From the NCBI GenBank assembly GCA_041391125.1, contig JAWKON010000001.1, positions 243,113-307,112 of the forward strand: a stretch of DNA of 64,000 nt, given 5' to 3'. This document shows positions 28,246 through 35,224 of the stretch, piece after piece. The position numbers and the translations under genes are program-made. The stretch is from JACKBC01 sp041391125 (GTDB lineage: Bacteria > Chloroflexota > Anaerolineae > Caldilineales > Caldilineaceae). Positions within the stretch are counted from its first letter, which is position 1. Every line of letters starts with the position of its first letter. The notes under the pieces were generated by a model. It saw nothing but the letters and a program-made list of their open reading frames with translations, did not search any database and was not told where the DNA came from.

Positions 28246-29419
28246 ATGTTCCTGAAAAAGGTCGCCCTTCTCTCGTTTGTTTTGATCCTGCTATTGGGTG
28301 CGTGCGCCGCGCCTATGGCCACACCTGCACCGGCAGAAGAAGCCGCCGCTGAACCTGCGGCCGCTGAACCCGCCGCGGCCGCAGACGCCGCCTCTGATTC
28401 CGAGGCGCGCTATAACGAAATTCTCCAGTGCGTCGAAGAAAATCTGCCCGCCTCCACCTACATGACCAACGACCTGCTGCCCGATCCCGAGGCGGCCTGG
28501 GAGCCCATGGAGTGCGCCTCGGTAGACAAAATCCGCGTGGGGATGCCGTGGGTGCTCAACGACGAAGAAGCGCCCTGGTACAACGCCATTGAAAAGGGCT
28601 ATTACGCCGATGTCTGCCTGGAAGTTGAGCTGGTGCCGGGCGGCCCGGGCGTGGATCATCTGCAAACGTTGGCCGGCGGCGCCGTTGATATTGCCGTGGC
28701 CGCCGGCGGCAGTCGCATCCCTGCCATGGTTTACAGCCCCACCCCCGCCGAGGTGGTGGCCATCGGCGCCTTCCTCAAACATAGCCCCTATATTTGGATG
28801 GGGCTGGATCCGAATACACCCCAAGATCAGCAGTCAACTTTGGAACTAAAGCCCGAAGACTTTATCGGCAAAAAAGTCGGTTTGCAGGGCGGCAGCGATT
28901 ATCTATTTGAGTTCCTGGCTGCCAAATACAATCTGCCCAAAGACCAGATCACGATTATGGAGGCCGGCTTCACACCCGATCCGCTGCTGGTGGGCGCCTA
29001 TGGACTACATCGGCGCCTGGATTGTCAACCAGCCGCGGCTGCTGGAAGAGCAGGGCTATATGAACTGGACCGCCTTCCAGTTTAGCGATTGGGGCTGGGA
29101 CGGCTACTCGGATGTCTCTGCCGTGCGCCGCGAAACGCTGGAAGCGAACCCCGATTTGGTCAAGCGCTATCTGGCCGCCACCTATCAGGGAACCAAGTTC
29201 CTGATGGAAAATCCGGAGGAATCGGCGGATATCGCCGTCAAATATGGCGTGGACGCGCAATTGACCAAGGAACAAGCGCTGCGCCGCTTCCAATTGCAAG
29301 AGGCGCTAGTCCAGGATGAAGCCGACCCCGGCCTGCTGATCATGTCTGCCGACAAATGGAATGCCGAAATGGCGGCGCAGATCCAGTATGATCAGTTGCA
29401 AGTGGACGCCTGTAAGTAA
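28246..29419 (+). CDS. NMT1/SsuA-type ABC transporter substrate-binding lipoprotein, frameshifted
   Basis: Captures a small molecule outside the membrane for import. MFLKKVALLSFVLILLLGAC is a lipoprotein signal with lipobox LLGAC. An Ala/Glu/Pro-rich linker follows, then DKIRVGMPWVLNDEEAPWYNAIEKG and VDHLQTLAGGAVDIAVAAGG, the pattern of NMT1/THI5-like proteins that bind thiamine precursors, sulfonates, nitrate or nitrile compounds. The frame breaks near 29000; the continuation is MDYIGAWIVNQPRLLEEQGY to the TAA at 29419, giving about 390 residues. The ATG at 28246 is preceded by CGGAGG. The ATPase follows after ~190 bases, but no permease gene is present. The substrate is unknown; nearby sulfatases make a sulfur compound possible but unproven. 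Confidence 0.8.
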
Positions 29420-29451
29420 CACCTTTTGCCACGCAAAGAACTACAGATGAT

Positions 29452-29559
29452 AAGGTGACCGGGTGACAAGGTGACCGGGTGACAAGGTGACCGGGTGACA
29501 AGGTGACACATCAAGTCGCGCCTTGTCACCCTTGTCACCTTGTCACCTTGTCACCCTTT
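29452..29559. repeat. Tandem-repeat palindrome (GGTGACCGGGTGACAA units)
   Basis: The left arm is three copies of a 16-base unit AAGGTGACCGGGTGAC. The right arm is about four inverted copies of CTTGTCACC. The loop is ATCAAGTCGCGCC. It sits between the binding-protein and ATPase genes on the same strand, where a permease would often be. Confidence 0.8.
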
Positions 29560-29611
29560 CAACAACTGATACTCAACAAAGTGACAATTGGTCAAATAGA
29601 AAGACGCAGCT

Positions 29612-30361
29612 TTGTCCGCCATTGAATTTAGCGATGTTGGGAAGCGCTTCGGCCAGGTCGAGGCGCTGCAATCTGTAAATTTAGCGGTGCGCGCCGGCGA
29701 GTTCGTCTCGCTGGTGGGGCCGTCGGGCTGCGGCAAGACGACCATGCTGCGCATTGTGGCCGGGCTGGATTCGCCCACATCGGGCCGCGTGCGGGTCAAT
29801 GGCGCAACGCCGGCGGAAGCCTGCCGCCAGCATCAAGTGGGCGTGGCCTTTCAGCGGCCGGCGCTCATTGCTTCGCGCACGGCGCTGGCCAATGTCAAGC
29901 TCACGCTGGAGATCACGGGGCGCCAAAATAGCCTGTCCCCCGAGACGCTGCTGCAGGATTTTGGGCTGGGCGAGTTTCTGCACCACTATCCGCACCAGCT
30001 TTCCGGTGGCATGCAGCAGCGAGTCAACATTGCGGCGGCGCTGGTCCACAACCCCAGCATTCTGCTGCTGGATGAGCCGTTTGGCGCGCTGGACGAATTG
30101 ACACGCGAATCCATGGGCGAATGGCTGGGCCAGGTGCTGCTGACCACCTCCAAAACAGTCATCTTTGTGACGCACAGCGTGGAGGAAGCCGCCATTCTTT
30201 CGGATCGCGTGGTGGTGCTGTCGGCGCGACCGGGGCGCATCTCCGACGTGCTCGAAATCGATCTGCCCCGCCCACGCAGCAAAGAAGTGCGCATGCAAGA
30301 TAAATTTCTGCATCAAGTAGCCCGCGTGCGCGAGGCGCTATATCGGGCGATGCCAGTGTAG
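29612..30361 (+). CDS. ABC transporter ATPase of the SsuB/TauB/NrtD type
   Basis: A 249-residue ATPase that would drive uptake through an NMT1-type importer. Walker A is VGPSGCGKTTML, the signature LSGGMQQRVNIAAAL, Walker B ILLLDEPFGALDELTR and the H-loop IFVTHSVEEA. The start is a TTG at 29612 (TTG TCC GCC ATT); no upstream ATG in frame and no strong ribosome-binding site. Co-directional with the binding protein 190 bases upstream, but no permease lies between or after, so this importer is incomplete here. Confidence 0.85.
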   Translation: MSAIEFSDVGKRFGQVEALQSVNLAVRAGEFVSLVGPSGCGKTTMLRIVAGLDSPTSGRVRVNGATPAEACRQHQVGVAFQRPALIASRTALANVKLTLEITGRQNSLSPETLLQDFGLGEFLHHYPHQLSGGMQQRVNIAAALVHNPSILLLDEPFGALDELTRESMGEWLGQVLLTTSKTVIFVTHSVEEAAILSDRVVVLSARPGRISDVLEIDLPRPRSKEVRMQDKFLHQVARVREALYRAMPV

Positions 30362-30363
30362 TT

Positions 30364-30449
30364 GTAAACCGTGAACTGTGAATGGGAGGGAAGTTCGGCG
30401 GCCGCAGCGTTTACCATTCATAATTCACCATTTACCATTTACCATTTCC
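30364..30449. repeat. Inverted repeat with TTTACCAT-type units after the ATPase gene
   Basis: GTAAACCGTGAACTGTGAATGG pairs imperfectly with CCATTCATAATTCACCATTTAC. The right arm extends into tandem CATTTAC units. It has the same construction as the element at 47946-48080 and starts at the ATPase stop codon. Confidence 0.6.
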
Positions 30450-30505
30450 TGCGCTGTTTGACAAAATGTTCTTTAAATACCTCCACGATCTTTTCCCTTT
30501 CAGAT

Positions 30506-30535
30506 TTGACACCACCCCCAAACGCGTGCTACAGT
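30506..30535 (+). promoter_or_regulatory. Candidate promoter of a small transcription unit
   Basis: TTGACA (30506-30511) and TACAGT (30530-30535) are separated by 18 bases. The -35 is perfect; the -10 matches four of six. No large gene follows, only a short ORF and then two hairpin terminators. Confidence 0.5.
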
Positions 30536-30615
30536 AGCTGCCGGATTATCAGCCGCGTATTGTTGCTTACAAACGCATCGGAGAAAACTTCTCTTTTTTT
30601 ATCCTGGAAATCACT

Positions 30616-30738
30616 ATGTGGAATGACTTTATGAGCTTTGCCCAAATCGACGTCGACGGTCTGCCGTTCGGCGCGCCCGTTGCCGATGGCGGTAACGGCG
30701 CCCACATCAAAGAGAGAGGTGCGTTTGTCATGCGCTGA
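30616..30738 (+). CDS. Hypothetical small protein (40 residues)
   Basis: Reads MWNDFMSFAQIDVDGL and ends GAFVMR. The frame is open upstream to a TAG at 30535, with coding-like residues (YQPRIVAYKRIGENFSFF) running back to a CTG at 30538. I do not recognise the family. A candidate promoter lies upstream and two terminator hairpins follow, so it may be a real small gene, a gene remnant, or an RNA whose sequence happens to be open. Confidence 0.3.
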   Translation: MWNDFMSFAQIDVDGLPFGAPVADGGNGAHIKERGAFVMR

Positions 30739-30764
30739 CACGGTCCGCATGTGACAGGAATTCC

Positions 30765-30801
30765 AACCGCAGCTCGTCTCTACGATGGCTGCGGTTTTTA
30801 T
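30765..30801 (+). terminator. Rho-independent terminator 1
   Basis: AACCGCAGC (30765-30773) pairs with GCTGCGGTT (30788-30796), followed by TTTATTT. Ends the small unit upstream on the plus strand. Confidence 0.75.
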
Positions 30802-30834
30802 TTGGCGTGCGTCCAGCTTGCTTCTGGATGCCCC

Positions 30835-30884
30835 AAAAGGCGCAGCCATCATCAAGTGCTATTGATGATAGCTGCGCCTTTTTG
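30835..30884. terminator. Rho-independent terminator 2 (bidirectional)
   Basis: AAAAGGCGCAGC (30835-30846) pairs with GCTGCGCCTTTTT, with an inner ATCATCA/TGATGAT pairing. The T-tract on one strand and A-tract on the other allow use in both directions. Confidence 0.75.
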
Positions 30885-30933
30885 TATGGAGTGAAATGGG
30901 CAACAGGAAAAAGTGGCCTATCAACAAAATAGC

Positions 30934-31066
30934 GAACGGCGGTTGAGTAGGCCCGGCAGTTTGGGGCCTTGAGAGCGCAGCGGCAGTATCGAAACCAGAG
31001 TGAGTGGGCCAGCCCGTTTGGTCTCGATACGTGCGGATACTGCCCCGCACTACTCGACCGGCACTT
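30934..31066. repeat. Large palindromic repeat, GTTTCGATACGG family, copy 1
   Basis: CGGTTGAGTAGGCC at the left is inverted as a diverged ACTACTCGACCGG at the right. Inner GTATCGAAACC pairs with GGTCTCGATAC. Other copies lie at 33112 (half), 40816, 46494 and 50842 (half). Confidence 0.7.
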
Positions 31067-31217
31067 GTCTCGCTCCTGCATAGACTCTTAACCTGATGCC
31101 TATAGGCAAGGATGCCACACCGACAACACAACCAACAAGTAGCGATTCATTATCTAAACCAGTACACGCAACACGTAATACGCAATACTCGATACGCAAC
31201 ACAACACGGAGATCACC

Positions 31218-33050
31218 ATGCTAAATACCACCCCATCCCCCCGGGGGATACACTTTGACCTGCAGCAGACGCTGGGGGTCAACCGCTTGGCGGGGCTGTG
31301 GCGACTGATGAGCCACTATCACAGCCTCTATTTTGGCGCGGCGCTCAGCACGGGGCTGGCGGCGGCGGCCAATACCGCAACTTTTTTGCTGATTCGCTAT
31401 TTTGTGGATCGCTATTTGATGCAGAGCGAGCGTTCGATTTCGCTTTGGTGGATCGTCAGCGGATTCTTGCTGCTGGCCACGGTGCAGGGCAGCTTTACTT
31501 TCCTGAGCCGGCGGCTGGCCGCGCAGACGGCGGAAGGCATCACGCTGCGGCTGCGCAACTATCTCTTCGACCACATGCAGCGGCTGCCCTTCCGCTATCA
31601 CGACAAGACGCAGACGGGCGAACTGATCCAGCGCGCCACGTCGGATGTGGACGCCATTCGGCGCTTCTTTGCCGACCAGGCCATCGAGAGCGGGCGCATC
31701 ACCTTCTTGTTCTTGATGAACTTTGGCGCGCTGCTCTATCTCAACGTCAAGCTGGCGCTGCTTTCGATTTTGGTGGTGCCGGTGATTATTGCGGTCTCGC
31801 TCTGGTTCTTCCGGCGCATTGAAAAGTCGTATGAGAAATATCAGGAGCAGGAAGCCAAGCTCTCCACGCAGCTGCAGGAAAATCTGAGCGGCGTGCGCGT
31901 GGTCAAAGCCTTTGCCCGCCAGGCGTACGAGCAGAACGCGTTCGATACCGTCAATCAGGAAAAGTATCAGCGCGGCAAAAAGTTGCTCATGATGCACGCC
32001 ACTTACTGGCCGGTAACAGACATTGTCTGCGCCACCCAAATGCTGGGTGGCTTTGTGCTGGCGGCTGGCATGGCCATTGAGGGTACGATCACCGTGGGCG
32101 ACTATCTGGCCTATGTGGGTTTGCTGATGGGCATCATCTGGCCGCTGCGCAACTTGGGCCGCTTGATCGTGCAGATGTCGCAGGGCATGGTTTCGTTTGG
32201 GCGCATTGCCCAAGTGCTTGGCGAGGCGCGCGAGCCAATGGGCGCCGCGGAAATGCGGTCGCCAGCTCACATCCGCGGGGCGCTGCGCTTTGAAAACGTG
32301 CAATTTATCTACGAGGGCCACGAAGATCGGCCCGTGCTGCGCGACATCTCGTTTAAGGTGCGGCCGGGGCAAAAGGTGGCGCTGCTCGGTTCGACGGGCT
32401 CGGGCAAAACGTCGCTGATCAATCTGCTGCCGCGCTTTTATGACTATACTGGCGGGCGCATTCTGCTGGACGGCGAGGAGCTGACAGACTATCCGCGCGA
32501 GTGGCTGCGCCAACAGATCGGCATTGTGGAGCAGGAGCCGTTTCTCTTTTCACTGTCGATTCGCGAGAACATCAGTTATGGCGTGGGGCGCAAAGTCTCA
32601 CAGGCGGAGATCGAAGACGCGGCGCGGGCCGCAGCCGTCCACGATGTGATCGTGAGCAAGTTTCCCGAAGGCTACGACACGCTGGTGGGCGAGCGCGGCA
32701 TAACGCTTTCGGGCGGGCAGAAGCAGCGCATCGCCCTGGCGCGCACGCTGCTCAAAGATCCGCGCATCCTGATTTTGGACGACTCGACCTCGTCGGTCGA
32801 TACCGAAACCGAGGCGCTGATCCGCCACGCCTTGCAGCGCTTGATGCAGGGACGCACCACGTTCCTGATTGCGCACCGCATCCAAAGCGTGATGGACGCC
32901 GACCTGATTCTGGTCATGGAGCACGGGCGCATTGTGCAGCGCGGTGCGCACGCCCAACTGATGGCGCAGCCGGGCCGCTACCGCCGCATCTACGAAGCCC
33001 AAACGCGGATTGAGGATGAGCTGGATCAGTTAATTCGTTCCGCAAACTAA
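31218..33050 (+). CDS. ABC exporter half-transporter, TM287-like subunit
   Basis: A 610-residue fusion of six membrane spans and an ATPase domain, one half of a probable heterodimeric multidrug or lipid exporter. Residues ~25-330 form the membrane domain with the coupling-helix region LPFRYHDKTQTGELIQRATSDVD. Walker A is LLGSTGSGKTSLINLL, the signature LSGGQKQRIALA, and Walker B ILILDDSTSSVD, where the catalytic Glu is Asp. That substitution marks the degenerate-site subunit in pairs such as TM287/TM288. The ATG at 31218 follows CGGAGATCACC. The partner gene starts 254 bases downstream. Confidence 0.9.
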   Translation: MLNTTPSPRGIHFDLQQTLGVNRLAGLWRLMSHYHSLYFGAALSTGLAAAANTATFLLIRYFVDRYLMQSERSISLWWIVSGFLLLATVQGSFTFLSRRLAAQTAEGITLRLRNYLFDHMQRLPFRYHDKTQTGELIQRATSDVDAIRRFFADQAIESGRITFLFLMNFGALLYLNVKLALLSILVVPVIIAVSLWFFRRIEKSYEKYQEQEAKLSTQLQENLSGVRVVKAFARQAYEQNAFDTVNQEKYQRGKKLLMMHATYWPVTDIVCATQMLGGFVLAAGMAIEGTITVGDYLAYVGLLMGIIWPLRNLGRLIVQMSQGMVSFGRIAQVLGEAREPMGAAEMRSPAHIRGALRFENVQFIYEGHEDRPVLRDISFKVRPGQKVALLGSTGSGKTSLINLLPRFYDYTGGRILLDGEELTDYPREWLRQQIGIVEQEPFLFSLSIRENISYGVGRKVSQAEIEDAARAAAVHDVIVSKFPEGYDTLVGERGITLSGGQKQRIALARTLLKDPRILILDDSTSSVDTETEALIRHALQRLMQGRTTFLIAHRIQSVMDADLILVMEHGRIVQRGAHAQLMAQPGRYRRIYEAQTRIEDELDQLIRSAN

Positions 33051-33057
33051 TAGAAAT

Positions 33058-33252
33058 AAATCGCAGATTTCGCAGATGAACGCAGATTTTCGGACAGATA
33101 GAACTCATTTGGATGAGCCGCTTTGGTTTCGATACGGCTGGAAACTGCCCCAGCCTACTCAACCGCCGCTCACTTTGCTCAATAAAATGAGTCCGCAGAG
33201 AGCCATACTATCAAGAGGCACAAAAAAATCTGCGTAATCTGTGTAATCTGTT
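33058..33252. repeat. GCAGATT-type inverted repeat flanking a half copy of the GTTTCGATACGG palindrome
   Basis: CGCAGATTTCGCAGATGAACG near 33062 is inverted as AATCTGCGTAATCTGTG near 33228. Between them 33112-33180 is the right half of the GTTTCGATACGG family (GGTTTCGATACGG...CCTACTCAACCGCCG). This fills the gap between the two exporter genes; no gene in it. Confidence 0.6.
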
Positions 33253-33304
33253 GATCACGCAGTGGGTGCACGGCACCATCAAAAGTTACATAGGAGAGAA
33301 CATC

Positions 33305-35137
33305 GTGTCGATGGATTATGAATTGGAAGAAGAGGAATTTACCTCGCAATTTACCGGGCAGACGTTGCGCCGGATTGCGGGTGAGTTGAAGCCGCACTGG
33401 CCGTGGGTGGTCAGCTTTGTGTTTGCGGTGGCGCTGGTGGCCAGCATGGATTCGTTCTTTACATACTTGAGCAAGCGCATCATCGACGAGGGCATTGTGG
33501 CGCGCGATTGGGCGCAGTTGATGAGCATTATTCGCCTGTATGGGTCGCTCGTACTGGTGCAGGCGGCGGGCGTCTTCGGTTTTATCTATTTGACGGGCCT
33601 TCTGGGTGAGCGAGTGCGCTATGAGCTGCGCAAAAAGCTGTTCAACCACTTGCAGACGCTGTCGCTCACATATTACAACCGCACGCCCGTGGGCTGGATC
33701 ATGTCGCGGGTGACTTCGGATACCGACCGCATGGCCGAACTGGTGACGTGGGGATTGCTGGACATTGTCTGGTCCACCTTTAATATTGCCAGCGCGCTCT
33801 ACTTTATGTCGATCATCAACTGGCGGCTGGCGTTGTTGGTCATGCTGATGGTGCCGGTGATCGTGGTGATTGCCATTCAGTTCAAGAAACGCATCATTGT
33901 GGAATATCGCAACGTGCGCCGGGTCAATTCCAAAATTACCGGCGCCTACAATGAAAATATTACCGGCGTGCGCGTGGTCAAGGCGCTCAATCGCGAAGAG
34001 GAAAATCTAGCGCGCTTTGGCGGCTTGTCCGGCGAAATGTATCGGGCGGGCTACCGGGCGGCCTGGCTGTCGGCGCTCTTCCTGCCCACGGTGCAGTTTG
34101 TCAGCGCCATCGGCGTGGGCGCGGTGATCGCCTTTAGCGGCGCCCAGGCCGGCACAGGAGCCATTAGCATTGGCGGCATCCAGGCCTTTATTTCGTACAT
34201 TCTCTTTATGCTCTGGCCCGTGATGGAAATGGCGCGCGTCTATGCCGAAATGCAGCAGGCCATTGCGTCGGCGGAACGCATCTTCTTCGCTGCTGGACGC
34301 CGAGCCGGAAATCGTGGATCGAGCGGACGCCGTTGAGGTTGAAACGCTGGTCGGCGACATTGTCTTTGACAATGTGACTTTCTACTATGAAGACGATAAG
34401 CCGGTGCTGACCGACTTCAACCTGCACGTGCGCCGGGGCGAGACCATTGCGCTGGTGGGGCCAACGGGTGGCGGCAAGTCGACCATTGTCAATTTGCTGT
34501 GCCGGTTCTATGAGCCGCGCCAGGGCAAATCTGCATCAACGGCCACGACTATATCGAACTCACCCAGCACGCTATTCAGTCGCGCATTGGCATGGTGCTG
34601 CAAACGCCGCATCTCTTTTCGGGCGCCATTCGCGAAAATATCCGCTATGGCCGCCTGGATGCCAGCGATGCCGAAGTGGACGGCGGCGCGGCTGGTGGGG
34701 CCGATGAGTTTATTCAAGAATTGGAGCAGGGCTATGATGAGGAAGTGGGTGAGGGCGGCGTTCTGCTTTCGGTGGGCCAAAAGCAGCTGATCAGCCTGGC
34801 GCGGGCGGTGCTGGCCCGGCCCGAGATCTTCATTATGGACGAGGCCACCAGCTCGGTCGATACGCTGACCGAAGCGCTGATCCAGCAGGGTATGGAAGCC
34901 GTCATGCAGGATTGCACCAGCTTTGTGATCGCCCACCGGCTCTCCACCATCCGCAACGCCAACCGCATTCTGGTCATCGAAGACGGCCGCATTGCCGAAA
35001 TGGGTTCGCACGCCGAGCTGCTGCGTCTGGGCGGCCACTACTATCGCCTGTACACACAACAGTTCCGCCACGAGTTAGAAGCGCAGTTAGACCCGTGGGC
35101 GGAGGAGGAAGAGGAGCGCGAGTTGGTGTTGGCGTGA
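33305..35137 (+). CDS. ABC exporter half-transporter, TM288-like subunit, frameshifted in ATPase domain
   Basis: Partner of the upstream half-transporter. The GTG at 33305 is preferred to the ATG at 33311 because TAGGAGAGA lies at proper spacing from the GTG. The membrane domain has LSLTYYNRTPVGWIMSRVTSDTDR. The ATPase domain has Walker A LVGPTGGGKSTIVNLL, a degenerate signature LSVGQKQLISLARA, and Walker B IFIMDEATSSVD with the canonical Glu. A canonical Glu here with a weak signature is the complement of the upstream subunit's Asp, as in heterodimeric exporters. The frame breaks near 34290 (one extra T in CTTCTTCG) and near 34530 (AAAATC read as AAATC). Length after repair is about 610 residues. 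Confidence 0.88.
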
Positions 35138-35224
35138 GGGGAGTAGGGAGTGGAGGAGTAGAGGAGTAGAGGAGTAGAGGAGTAGAGGAGATCGCTCCCC
35201 TCCTCTACTCCTCTACTCCTCTAC
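35138..35224. terminator. Tandem-repeat palindrome between convergent genes (GGAGTAGA units)
   Basis: The left arm is repeated GAGGAGTAGAG; the right arm is the inverted CTCCTCTACTC repeat; the loop is ATCGCT. It begins right after the exporter TGA. The TAG stop of the convergent histidine kinase lies inside the right arm, which therefore encodes its last residues (SRGVEE). Likely a bidirectional terminator. Confidence 0.7.

Noticed and set aside
31221..32513. Minus-strand ORF of 430 codons
   Set aside because: Antisense of the ABC exporter; Gln/His/Arg-rich shadow with no motif.
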